Positions 38,017-45,700 of a stretch of DNA of 64,000 bases are shown here, piece by piece. Each line of letters starts with the position of its first letter. Within the stretch, counting starts at the first letter, position 1. Under the pieces are notes generated by a model, which was given only the letters and a program-made list of their open reading frames with translations, made no database searches and was not told where the DNA came from. The DNA is from Labilithrix sp. (lineage in GTDB: Bacteria; Myxococcota_A; Polyangia; Polyangiales; Polyangiaceae): contig JAHBWE010000014.1 of the NCBI GenBank assembly GCA_019637155.1, positions 124,001 to 188,000 on the forward strand. Reading direction: 5' to 3'. The position numbers and the translations under genes are program-made.

Positions 38017-39446
38017 GCGACGTCCCTCACGTCCTGTTGGTCGACGACGATCAGGAGCTCTGCGAGCTCCTCTCCATCCGCATCGAAGCCGCCGGCTACC
38101 GGATCTCGGTCGAGCACGACGTGAAGGGCGCGCTCGCCCGCGTCGGCCGCGAGCAGTTCGACTGCGTGCTCCTCGATCTCCGCCTCGGCAACGAGAACGG
38201 CTTCGACGTCCTCGACGGCGTCGCGAAGCGGAGCGCGGAGATGCCCGTCATCATGATCACGGCGCACGGCACGATCGACCTCGCGGTCGAGGCGATGAAG
38301 AAGGGCGCGACCGGCTTCGTCACGAAGCCGTTCCACGATCACGACCTCCTCCAGAAGGTGAAGCAGACGATCGAAGCGAGCCGCATGCGCCGCGAGCTCG
38401 CCGGCCTGCGCCGCCTCGTCGGCGCGCCGGACGATCGAACGCGCCTCGTCGGCGTGAGCCCCGCGATCGAGCGCGTGCGCGAGATGATCGCGCTCGTCGC
38501 CGGCTCCGACAGCACGGTCCTCATCCTCGGCGAGTCGGGCACCGGCAAGGAGCTCGTCGCGCGCTGCATCCGCGCGCTCTCTTCGCGCAAGGACGGCCCC
38601 TTCGTCGCCGTGAACTGCGCGGGCCTCTCCGCGGAGCTCCTCGAGAGCACGCTCTTCGGCCACAAGCGCGGCGCGTTCACGGGCGCGGTCGCGGATCGGG
38701 AGGGCCTCTTCGGCGCGGCGAAGAAGGGCACCCTCTTCCTCGACGAGATCGGCGAGACGCCGCTCGAGGTGCAGGCGAAGCTGCTCCGCGTCCTCCAAGA
38801 ACGCCGCTACACCGCGGTCGGCTCGACGATGGAGCAGGAGGCGGACGTGCGCATCATCGCGGCGACGAACCGCGACCTCCGGCAAGAGATCGCGGAGAAG
38901 CGCTTCCGCGAGGACCTCTTCTACCGCCTGCACGTCGTCCCGATCGCGATGCCGCCGATCCGCGATCGCGCCGACGACATCCCGCTCCTCGCGGAGATGT
39001 TCCTCGAGCGCGCGGCGGCGCGGATGAACCGCCCCGCGCCGAAGCTCGGGCAGCGCGCGCTCGCGGTCCTCACCGCCCATCCGTGGCCGGGCAACGTGCG
39101 CGAGCTCGAGAACGTGATGGAGGCGGCGGTGCTCCTCTGCCGCTCCGACGAGCTCGACGTGAACCACCTGCCCGGCATCGGCACCGCGACCTCTCCCGCG
39201 CCGGCGGGCGGCCTCTCGGACATCGCCCGCGGCTCGGAGGCGATGTTCGCGCCCTACCTCCCCGCGAGCGCGCCCGCTCCGCCCCCGCTCCGCGAGGCCC
39301 GCGACGCCTTCGAGCGCGCCTACGTGCACGCGATCCTGAAGCGCTCCGGCGGCAACGTCACCGCCGCCGCGAAGCTGGCCGAGCGCAACCGCACCGACTT
39401 CTACGACCTCATGCGCCGCCACGGCGTCACCCCGCGCCGCGACTGA
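38013..39446 (+). CDS. NtrC-family sigma-54-dependent response regulator
   Basis: 477 residues. Receiver ~1-120 (LVDDD, phospho-acceptor in LLDLRLGNENG, Lys in VTKPF). AAA+ domain ~140-375 with Walker A GESGTGKE, the sigma-54 contact motif GAFTGA, Walker B TLFLDEIGE and an arginine-finger region. Fis-type helix-turn-helix at the end ('GGNVTAAAKLAERNRTDFYDLMRRHG'). Phosphorylated by the upstream kinase it should activate sigma-54 promoters. Targets are not obvious nearby. Confidence 0.96.
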   Translation: MSDVPHVLLVDDDQELCELLSIRIEAAGYRISVEHDVKGALARVGREQFDCVLLDLRLGNENGFDVLDGVAKRSAEMPVIMITAHGTIDLAVEAMKKGATGFVTKPFHDHDLLQKVKQTIEASRMRRELAGLRRLVGAPDDRTRLVGVSPAIERVREMIALVAGSDSTVLILGESGTGKELVARCIRALSSRKDGPFVAVNCAGLSAELLESTLFGHKRGAFTGAVADREGLFGAAKKGTLFLDEIGETPLEVQAKLLRVLQERRYTAVGSTMEQEADVRIIAATNRDLRQEIAEKRFREDLFYRLHVVPIAMPPIRDRADDIPLLAEMFLERAAARMNRPAPKLGQRALAVLTAHPWPGNVRELENVMEAAVLLCRSDELDVNHLPGIGTATSPAPAGGLSDIARGSEAMFAPYLPASAPAPPPLREARDAFERAYVHAILKRSGGNVTAAAKLAERNRTDFYDLMRRHGVTPRRD

Positions 39447-39449
39447 GGC

Positions 39450-40118
39450 TCAGGCGGGGCGGTATTCGTTCCAGTACTCTTCCAGGTGGTCTTCGTAGTC
39501 GGCGTCGAAGGAGACGATCTCGTTCAGGAAGGTGGTCCCCTTCGCGGTGAGGACGTCCGAGTCCAAGACGAAGCCCTCGTGCACTCCGTCGCGCGCGTAC
39601 GAATCGAGGCCGGCTTTGTTCAGGAGCTTCTTCTGTTTGAAGAACTTCATGCTCTGGTCGATCTTGTCGACGACGTGAGCCCTGATCTTGGGTGAAAACA
39701 TCCTTGGAGACCCGTACCAACGGTACTTCGGGTCCACCTGTTTGGCCTTGTGCAGCGCCTCCAGGATGTTCTCCATCGCGACGCACGTGGGGGAGCTCCC
39801 CGTCATCTTGGACTTGTCGATCTTCAGCGACGTGGGGAGAGCTCTCTGGCCGACCACCTTCCAGGCCCCCCATCCGACACCAGTGAGTTGAACGGCCAGG
39901 TGTCGTCCCCAATGAGGGTGCCGGAGATAGCTCGAAGGGGTCACCTCGGCGTCGAACCGTACCTTGGTCGAGAAGTGCGGGAGGACGCCGATGACGCCGC
40001 TGTCTCTACGGCTCACCTCGAGCACGTGCACCAAGGCGTAGCCGCGCTTGCCGAAGGGGACGGCGATCACGTCCCCCGGCGTCGGCTTCTTCCCGTCCGA
40101 GGCGGCGCTCCGTCCCAT
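39450..40118 (-). CDS. Hypothetical protein, possibly Imm26-like
   Basis: About 222 residues from ATG 40118 (GTG 40133 alternative). The N-terminal third, 'PTPGDVIAVPFGKRGYALVHVLEVS', resembles the Imm26 immunity-protein start (G-D-x-F/I-A-V-P), but the rest is not recognised. GC content and codon use are clearly lower than the neighbours, suggesting acquired DNA. It lies 24 bases after the ThiF-like gene on the same strand, so it may be the last gene of the ubiquitin-like operon, perhaps an immunity or accessory factor. The assignment is weak. Confidence 0.6.
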   Translation of the reverse strand: MGRSAASDGKKPTPGDVIAVPFGKRGYALVHVLEVSRRDSGVIGVLPHFSTKVRFDAEVTPSSYLRHPHWGRHLAVQLTGVGWGAWKVVGQRALPTSLKIDKSKMTGSSPTCVAMENILEALHKAKQVDPKYRWYGSPRMFSPKIRAHVVDKIDQSMKFFKQKKLLNKAGLDSYARDGVHEGFVLDSDVLTAKGTTFLNEIVSFDADYEDHLEEYWNEYRPA

Positions 40119-40142
40119 GGCTCGACCATACACCGAGCGGCC

Positions 40143-40724
40143 CTACTCCGCCGTCACCGTGACGCCGGAGAGGGCGATCATCGCGTCGCGCTTGGTGCCC
40201 TTCGCGACGAAGTCCTGGACCGTGCGCGCGAGCGTGGACGACACGAGCGCGATGAGCGGCAGGTGCTCGCCGCCCTCGCACGTCGCCTGTCCGGGCGCGC
40301 CTTCCTCGTCGGCGACGAAGCGCTCGTCCCACCGCACGAGCCCGAAGGTCCCGTCGGCGGAGACGGCCGCGTGCACGAGCGGCTTGTCCGCGGCGCGCGC
40401 CCAGGTCGAGAGCGTGCGCCGCGACTTCGCGTTGTCGAACGCGTCGACGACGAGGTCCGCGTTCCCGCAGAGCGTCGCGACGTTCGTCTCTTCGACGCGC
40501 ACGCCGAACGACTCCGCCTTCACGCCCCAGAAGTTCGCGAGCTGCAGCTTGAGCGCCTCGGCCTTGTTCTTCCCGACCGACGGCTTCACGAACGCCTGCG
40601 AGAGGCAGTTCTTCGACTCGACGCGGTCGAAGTCGACGAGCACGAGCTGCGCCTCGAGGTTCCGGCAGAGGACGACGGCGTTGGAGCCCAGCGCCCCGAC
40701 CCCACAGAAAACGATGCGCTTCAT
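40143..40724 (-). CDS. ThiF/E1-like adenylyltransferase
   Basis: 193 residues, short for the family. Nucleotide-binding loop GVGALGSNA (residues ~8-16), then VLVDFDRVESKNCLSQ. The usual NLNRQ has Ser in place of the Arg finger. Also present are GKNKAEAL and the Asp/Asn pair in 'VVDAFDNAKSRR', and a candidate thioester Cys in 'GQATCEGGEH'. The zinc CxxC pairs of MoeB/ThiF are missing. It probably adenylates the C-terminus of the ubiquitin-like protein encoded just upstream. A very good ribosome site (AAAGGAGG) precedes the start. Confidence 0.85.
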   Translation of the reverse strand: MKRIVFCGVGALGSNAVVLCRNLEAQLVLVDFDRVESKNCLSQAFVKPSVGKNKAEALKLQLANFWGVKAESFGVRVEETNVATLCGNADLVVDAFDNAKSRRTLSTWARAADKPLVHAAVSADGTFGLVRWDERFVADEEGAPGQATCEGGEHLPLIALVSSTLARTVQDFVAKGTKRDAMIALSGVTVTAE

Positions 40725-40746
40725 GCTCGCCTCCTTTCAGGCGAAG

Positions 40747-40998
40747 TCAGCAGCCGAAGGGGACCTTCGGGCGCAGGTAGATCCGACGGCCGCCCTGCGG
40801 CGTGTCGAAGCGGTCGACGACGTAGTCGTCGAAGGCGTTGTCGCGCAGGTGCGCGACCTGGAGACCGCGGACGCCGCCGGAGCGGACGACCTCGATCGCG
40901 ATGCGACGAACGTCCCGATCGTTGAGCTGGTAGTCGACGTCGAGCGGGTAGTCGGCGGAGAGACCGTTGTAGGTGATGTTGAGGACTGCCTGGTTCAT
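40747..40998 (-). CDS. Small ubiquitin-like (beta-grasp) protein candidate ending Phe-Gly-Cys
   Basis: 83 residues. The order beta hairpin ('AVLNITYNGLSADYPLDV'), helix ('NDRDVRRIAIEVV'), then strands ending 'RRIYLRPKVPFGC' fits a beta-grasp fold, as in Prok_Ub / PRTRC protein C. The Gly followed by one final Cys suggests that a terminal residue is trimmed, or that Cys takes part in the linkage. It lies between the JAMM peptidase (start/stop overlap ATGA) and the E1-like gene, which is the best argument for the assignment. Similarity by eye only. Confidence 0.65.
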   Translation of the reverse strand: MNQAVLNITYNGLSADYPLDVDYQLNDRDVRRIAIEVVRSGGVRGLQVAHLRDNAFDDYVVDRFDTPQGGRRIYLRPKVPFGC

Positions 40999-41423
40999 GG
41001 GATCTTCTCTTTCTCGGACCGCTCCGCCACAGCCGGCCGGGCTTTATCTCTGCTCATTCCGGAGGCCATCCGCAAGAGGGCGGCCCACCACGGCTCCGCG
41101 CCGGAGAGCACTTCGTCCGGCGCGGGCGGGCCCTCGTCCGAGGCGAGCCTCTGCACGCGGCGCACGATGCCGTGCGGCGCGACGACCGCGAACGTCATCG
41201 GCTTGCCGAGCGCCGAGACGAGCGCCGCCATCGTCGTCTCGTCCTCGCGCGAGAACGCGAGCGGGCCGACCGGGTGCGAGTGCACGATCTCGGCGATCCG
41301 ATCGCGGCGCGACCAGATCGCCTCCCAGCGCGCGCGCGAGTCCGGGAGGAGCACCGGGCTGTCGGAGGCGTCCGACCAGAGCACGTTCTGGTTGTCGTCG
41401 ACGAGGAGGAAGACTTCACGCAT
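40995..41423 (-). CDS. JAB/MPN (JAMM) metallopeptidase, deubiquitinase-like
   Basis: 142 residues. The JAMM zinc motif is complete: His48-Ser-His50-Pro, then Ser58 and Asp61 (HSHPVGPLAFSRED), with an upstream Glu (Glu45, IAEIVHSH) and an N-terminal beta strand EVFLLVDDNQNVLW. This family removes or matures ubiquitin-like tags. The gene lies 21 bases after the unknown 321-residue gene and overlaps the ubiquitin-like gene, so the peptidase could trim the Cys after the terminal Gly or remove the tag from targets. Confidence 0.87.
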   Translation of the reverse strand: MREVFLLVDDNQNVLWSDASDSPVLLPDSRARWEAIWSRRDRIAEIVHSHPVGPLAFSREDETTMAALVSALGKPMTFAVVAPHGIVRRVQRLASDEGPPAPDEVLSGAEPWWAALLRMASGMSRDKARPAVAERSEKEKIP

Positions 41424-41444
41424 GGGATTCGAATCGTTGTCACG

Positions 41445-42410
41445 CTAGCGGCGCGTGATGACGAGGACGTCGTCCTCGATCGCCTCGCGGATGACGCCCG
41501 GGAGCGCATCGAGGGTGATGAGCTCGTCCGCGCCCGCGAGGCAGACGCCCGAGTCGTAGACGTGGAGCGTGATCGCGTCGACCACGCTGATGAAGCGCTC
41601 GCTCATGAACATGAACGTCACTTCGACGTTGCCGTTGCCGAGGTTGCGGCACGAGAGCATGCGCGCGTCCGCGGCGGCGAGGGTCTCCTCCGCGCGCAAC
41701 GCGGCGTTGTCGACGGACGGCTGATGACGCGCGGGCGTGCGGTACGCGACGACCTCGCGCGGCCGCTGGCCGGCGAGGATCGCGTGGATGCGCGCGCGCT
41801 CCATCTCCTCGGCGCGGCGCGCGTCGAGGGCGACGAGGAACGGACGCGCCGCGGGCTCGCCTTCGTCGGCGACGCGACGGGCGGCGGACAGCGCTTCGCG
41901 CACGCTGACGTCGACGCCGACGTCGCGCGCGACCGCCGACGCGAGCGCGACGCCGTACGCGGTGCGGAGCGTGAGGGCGGCCCCTTTCAGCTCGCCGAGC
42001 GCTTCCTTCTGTTCGAGCTTGAGGCGAGCGGCTTCTTCCGGCTCGCCGTCGAAATCGAGCGACTCGAACACGAGATCGCCCGAGTGCCAGCGCCGCGCGC
42101 GCACGAGCGCAAGCGGCGGCGGCTCCTCCGCGGGCAGGAGCTCGATGCGCTCCGCGCGGGTCTTGAGCTCGCTCGACACGAGCCACCCGCGCACGTGATG
42201 ACCACGCACGCGCGGGAGCCCTTCGAGCGCCGGCGAATCCACCGCCTCGATCGCGCGGGCGTTGCGGCCCTTGATCTCGAAGCGGTGGAAGCCGGGGGGC
42301 GGACGAGGCTCGTCCACGCGCACCCGCCGGTCCTTGCCATAGGCAAAGGGCCCGCCGAGGTACGCGAGGACGGCCTCCTCCTTCTTGTTCAGGAACTTCC
42401 CGTAATCCAA
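41445..42410 (-). CDS. Unknown 321-residue protein, possible E2-like conjugation factor
   Basis: Start is TTG 42410, in the same reading frame as the upstream TROVE gene and separated from it only by a TAG stop and two codons. The protein has no signal or membrane segment. The central part is Ala/Arg/Glu-rich and helical. Near the C-terminus 'ITLHVYDSGVCLAG' (Cys about residue 297) resembles the H-P-N...G-x-I-C-L active site of E2 enzymes. The spacing is shorter and no other E2 mark is clear. Its place between TROVE and JAMM/Ubl/E1 genes supports an E2-like role. It could instead be an adaptor. Confidence 0.6.
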   Translation of the reverse strand: MDYGKFLNKKEEAVLAYLGGPFAYGKDRRVRVDEPRPPPGFHRFEIKGRNARAIEAVDSPALEGLPRVRGHHVRGWLVSSELKTRAERIELLPAEEPPPLALVRARRWHSGDLVFESLDFDGEPEEAARLKLEQKEALGELKGAALTLRTAYGVALASAVARDVGVDVSVREALSAARRVADEGEPAARPFLVALDARRAEEMERARIHAILAGQRPREVVAYRTPARHQPSVDNAALRAEETLAAADARMLSCRNLGNGNVEVTFMFMSERFISVVDAITLHVYDSGVCLAGADELITLDALPGVIREAIEDDVLVITRR

Positions 42411-42416
42411 GCTCGC

Positions 42417-44213
42417 CTACGAGGGCAGCGCGAGGAGCGGGGTCGCGAGGACGCGCTCGAGCCAACCGACCTGGGCGGCGACCGCAGATGCTCCCGGCCC
42501 CAGCTTCGGGGCCTCGAGCAGTGCACCGAGGACGCGGGGGACCTGGTACGGGTCTTCGAACTGGTCGATCTTCACCTCGGAGTACGGGACGCCGAGCGCG
42601 CGAGCGCACGACTGGACCGTGGTTCCGCGGCCGCTCGAGACGTTGACGAGCATCGCGATCGCCGCGACGGTGTAGCCGAAGTCGTTGAACGCGCGCGCGA
42701 GGTGCGCGCCGTCTTCACCGGCCTCGTCACCGACGACGATGACGATGAGCTGGTGTCCCGCCGCGATGCGGACCCCCGAAGCATGCAGCGCGCGGAGCGC
42801 CGCTGCGTGCATCGTTCCTCCGCCCGCCTTGATGCCTCCGAGCATGTGCTGCACGGCGGCACGGGTGGCGGCCTTGGGCTTGAGCACCGTTCCGACGGTG
42901 TCGAAGCTCGCGATGTGCACGTGCTCCGGCGGGAACCCCGCGAGGATACGCGACAGCGCTTCCTTCGACTTGTCGATCGCGCCTTCCATCGATCCGGACT
43001 TGTCGATGAGGAACATGACGTCGATCGGCTGCTCGGCGGTCGCCTCCTTCACCGCGTTCTTCGCCGCGTTGTCGGACGCCTCCTCGAGCTTCGACTTCAG
43101 CTCCTTCGAGCGGACGTTCTTCGCGATGTTGAGCGCGCGCTGGTCGGTCGCCTGCGCGATCGCCTTCTCCCAGCGCTTGCGGATCTCGGGCTCGGTCATG
43201 AGGCCGAGCTCCTCGAGCGTGGGGGTGAGCATGCGGAGGTCACGGTCCGAGAGCGACGGGAGCAGCGCCACCATGATGGCGGGCGTGAGCCCGATGTCCT
43301 TCGGGAGCCGTCCGACGACGTCCTTGTGCGAGAGCTTCTGCATGACGATCGCTTCGCAGATCTCGGCCTCGGAGAGACCGTCGAACCGCTCGCGCTTCTG
43401 CAGCTTCATCGTCCCGGAGAGACCCACCTCACGGTGACCTCCCGCGGACTGCTTCTGCTTCCAGCCGAGGACCTCGAAGAACGCCTGCGTCTCCGGCTTG
43501 TAGCCGGACTTGCGCGCGATGTTCTTGATCGTCTCCTTGTATCCCGCCTTCACGAGACCCTGGAGCATCGGCAGGTTCTTCTCGCGCAGGGCGAGCCACC
43601 GCGTCGCGGCGCGCTTCCAGCGGCCGAGCTGCGGCTTCTTCGAGTCGGGGTCGGCGAAACCGGCGATTCGGTTCAGCTCGGCGATATCGGGCGTCTCGAG
43701 CAGCTCCGCGATGCGGAGGACCGCCTTCGGCGTGAGCATCTTGGTGCTCTTCTTCTCGTAGAAGAGCGCCATCGCCTCACCGACCGCGCGCCAGTCGTCG
43801 TCGTGGAACCCGACGCTTCCGTCGTCGTCCTTGATCGGCTGTCCGGCGTGCGGCTGGACGAGCATGAGCGCCGCGCACGCGACCTTGAGGTCACGCCACT
43901 CGGTCTGCGTGAGCGCGTACGACGCGAAGCGCGCCATGAGCTCCGAGTTGAGGTTGTAGATGTCGATGAGGCGCTCGTAGAGCTTCACCGCCGCGGGGAC
44001 GAAGAGCCCCGGCTTGACCGCGGTGCCGCGCGAGAGGACGTCCTTCTTCGCGCCGCGCTTCGCGTGCCACGTCCCGTTCAGGTCGAGCCCGGGCCGGTTG
44101 TGCCAGAGGTGGGCGGACGAGGAGAGGACGAGATCGAGCATCTTCTCGGCGGGCCCCTTCTGGGCCTCCGCGAGGATGCTCTGGTGGGGAGTGGTGTTGG
44201 TGGTCATGGTCAT
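42417..44213 (-). CDS. Ro60-like TROVE-vWA RNA-binding protein
   Basis: About 598 residues (ATG 44213, or 44207). The N-terminal ~370 residues form a helical HEAT-like TROVE module ('WHNRPGLDLNGTW', 'WRDLKVACAALMLVQPHAGQ', 'KRAATRWLALREKNLPMLQGLVKAGY'). The C-terminal vWA domain has the metal site DKSGS (about residue 403) and GGGT...H. In animals and Deinococcus such Ro proteins form a ring that binds misfolded RNA and Y RNA. Here the gene heads the ubiquitin-like operon. GC is lower than in the flanks. Confidence 0.9.
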   Translation of the reverse strand: MTMTTNTTPHQSILAEAQKGPAEKMLDLVLSSSAHLWHNRPGLDLNGTWHAKRGAKKDVLSRGTAVKPGLFVPAAVKLYERLIDIYNLNSELMARFASYALTQTEWRDLKVACAALMLVQPHAGQPIKDDDGSVGFHDDDWRAVGEAMALFYEKKSTKMLTPKAVLRIAELLETPDIAELNRIAGFADPDSKKPQLGRWKRAATRWLALREKNLPMLQGLVKAGYKETIKNIARKSGYKPETQAFFEVLGWKQKQSAGGHREVGLSGTMKLQKRERFDGLSEAEICEAIVMQKLSHKDVVGRLPKDIGLTPAIMVALLPSLSDRDLRMLTPTLEELGLMTEPEIRKRWEKAIAQATDQRALNIAKNVRSKELKSKLEEASDNAAKNAVKEATAEQPIDVMFLIDKSGSMEGAIDKSKEALSRILAGFPPEHVHIASFDTVGTVLKPKAATRAAVQHMLGGIKAGGGTMHAAALRALHASGVRIAAGHQLIVIVVGDEAGEDGAHLARAFNDFGYTVAAIAMLVNVSSGRGTTVQSCARALGVPYSEVKIDQFEDPYQVPRVLGALLEAPKLGPGASAVAAQVGWLERVLATPLLALPS

Positions 44214-44435
44214 GGTCGTGTCACCGTCGGAGCGCCGCCTGCTCGCTCGGCCGGATCGGCACGAAACCCGAGCGTCGCTCCCCTTTCCGCCGCCTGACAA
44301 GAGTCGACGGCGTCTTACCGCCGCGCGGGGTTTGGCGACCTTCGAGCTCCCGCCTCGAACACCGCCTCGCGCGACGCGCCAGAGGTTGAGCACGCGCCCC
44401 GCTCTTGTCCAGCCCCTCCCCAGCCGCGACGCGAT
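44214..44435. other. 222-base spacer upstream of the TROVE operon
   Basis: No gene is visible between the Doc gene stop and the TROVE start. It must hold the operon promoter if the two are not one transcript, and contains the inverted-repeat segment listed separately as a possible RNA. Confidence 0.6.
44296..44409 (-). ncRNA. Possible Y RNA-like structured RNA (weak)
   Basis: An 8-bp inverted pair GACAAGAG/CTCTTGTC closes a 114-base segment (arms 44296-44303 and 44402-44409). Inside are two hairpins: a 6-bp stem with 7-base loop extended by GGCG/CGCC after an internal loop (44334-44366), and a 5-bp CGGCG/CGCCG hairpin (44308-44323). Size, closing stem and position directly upstream of a Ro-like gene fit a bacterial Y RNA. 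However, an 8-bp inverted pair is not unlikely by chance in 222 bases, and no tRNA-like T-loop was recognised. Confidence 0.25.
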
Positions 44436-44831
44436 CTACTCGAGCGCGACGGGATCCCCGCCCATCGCCGCGGTGAAGAGCGCGGTGAGCTCGTCCCGCG
44501 AAAGCTCGCCCGCCGCGAGCCGCTCGATGTGACGGATCCACTCATTACCGAGCTTCAGGCGCGGAAATCCGTTCGTCTTGAGGAACGCGCCGCCGATCGT
44601 CAAGCCGGTGCGCTTGTTGCCGTCGAGGAACGGGTGATTCTTCACGATGCCGTGCGTGTACACCGCCGCGAGCTCCGCGAGAGAATTGTAGTAGCCGGTC
44701 CGAGGCGCCATGACGGCTGACTCGAGGAGGCCGCGATCACGGACACCGTCCTGGCCTCCGTCCTTCGCGAGGACGCGCGAGTGAGCTGCGAGGACCTCGT
44801 CGACGTCGACGAACACGACATCGAACTTCAT
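44436..44831 (-). CDS. doc: Doc-family toxin (Fic-fold)
   Basis: 131 residues with the Doc active motif HPFLDGNKRTG (His66 to Arg74). The position held by Gly in AMP-transferring Fic proteins is Lys, as in Doc, which phosphorylates elongation factor EF-Tu to halt translation. 'RDRGLLESAVMAPRTGYY' is the typical upstream helix. Its ATG overlaps the stop of the small upstream gene (ATGA), the normal order for antitoxin then toxin. Confidence 0.9.
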   Translation of the reverse strand: MKFDVVFVDVDEVLAAHSRVLAKDGGQDGVRDRGLLESAVMAPRTGYYNSLAELAAVYTHGIVKNHPFLDGNKRTGLTIGGAFLKTNGFPRLKLGNEWIRHIERLAAGELSRDELTALFTAAMGGDPVALE

Positions 44832-45037
44832 TTCGAGAGCGCGGTCAGGATTTCGCCGTGGTCGGCGACGAACTCTTCGACCGCTGCAGCGAAGCGCGCA
44901 TGTTTGGCTTCGTGCGCGAGCTTGATCGCGAGCTCCTTTGCCGCGGTCGAGACGCTCACGCCGGCCTCGATCCGATCGGCGATCTCGCGGATCCCACGAA
45001 CGGTCTCGGCATCGGTCAGCGTCGTCGCAGCAGCCAT
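44828..45037 (-). CDS. Small putative antitoxin of the Doc toxin
   Basis: 69 residues, ATG 45037. It is helical with an Ala/Glu/Lys-rich C-terminus ('AHEAKHARFAAAVEEFVADHGEILTALSK') and is not recognisably of the Phd family. Position and 4-base overlap with the toxin gene are the main evidence. The 'ADRIEAGVSVSTAAKELAIKLA' stretch could be a dimerisation or helix-turn-helix region. Free C-terminal helix may plug the Doc site as Phd does. Confidence 0.65.
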   Translation of the reverse strand: MAAATTLTDAETVRGIREIADRIEAGVSVSTAAKELAIKLAHEAKHARFAAAVEEFVADHGEILTALSK

Positions 45038-45147
45038 GCCCAAAAGGCTAGCACGCGGGCTGGGCCGTGCGAGCGCGGCCCGAGGACATGACACGAGGCC
45101 ACGTCCTTCGTGAACGTGGCCTCGGTCGATGCGGGTCGGAGGCGCGA

Positions 45148-45660
45148 TCAGCCGGAGACGGTGATCTTCTTCATCTGCACCGGCTCGATCGGGCGGTCGC
45201 TGCGGGTGCGCACCTTTTCGATCTTGTGCACGACGTCCATGCCTTCGATGACGCGGCCGAAGACCGGGTGCTTCGACGCGCCCGGCGTGAAGAAGTCGAG
45301 GTACGCGTTGTGGACCGTGTTGACGAAGAACTGGCAGGAGCCGCTGTTCGGCCGGCCCGTGTTCGCCATCGAGAGCGTGCCCGGCTCGTTCGAGAGCTTC
45401 GCGTCCGCGGGGTGCTCGTCCTGGATCGTGCCGTCCGGGCCGTCGCCCGTGCCCGCGCGCGGGCTGTTCGGGTCGCGGCTGTGCGGGCAGCCGAACTGCA
45501 GCATGAAGCCGTCGATGACGCGGTGGAAATGGAGGCCGTCGTAGAAGCCGCTCTTCGCGAGCTTCACCCAGTTGCCCGCCGTGATGGGCATCTTGTCGAC
45601 GAAGAGCTCGACGGTGAAGTTGCCGAGCGTGGTCTCGCAGAGCGCAGTGGGGTTCGCCAT
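45148..45660 (-). CDS. Cyclophilin-type peptidyl-prolyl isomerase
   Basis: 170 residues, no signal peptide, so cytoplasmic. Active-site residues are present: '[15 protein letters not shown]' (Arg, Phe, Gln), '[18 protein letters not shown]' and '[14 protein letters not shown]'. It catalyses cis-trans isomerisation of X-Pro bonds. It seems a single-gene unit with ordinary chromosome codon use, marking the right edge of the low-GC island. Confidence 0.96.
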   Translation of the reverse strand: MANPTALCETTLGNFTVELFVDKMPITAGNWVKLAKSGFYDGLHFHRVIDGFMLQFGCPHSRDPNSPRAGTGDGPDGTIQDEHPADAKLSNEPGTLSMANTGRPNSGSCQFFVNTVHNAYLDFFTPGASKHPVFGRVIEGMDVVHKIEKVRTRSDRPIEPVQMKKITVSG

Positions 45661-45700
45661 GGCGCACGAACCTACCCGGCGCGCGACGGCGAGGGAAGAG

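Noticed and set aside
41415-41440. GGGATTCGAATCG resembling a tRNA T-loop
   Set aside because: It overlaps the start of the JAMM gene, and no acceptor, D or anticodon arms could be found around it.
39450-45037. Calling the island a PRTRC system outright
   Set aside because: ThiF, JAB and a small Ubl-like protein are shared with PRTRC, but no ParB-like gene or recognisable PRTRC E/F proteins are present and a TROVE protein replaces them.
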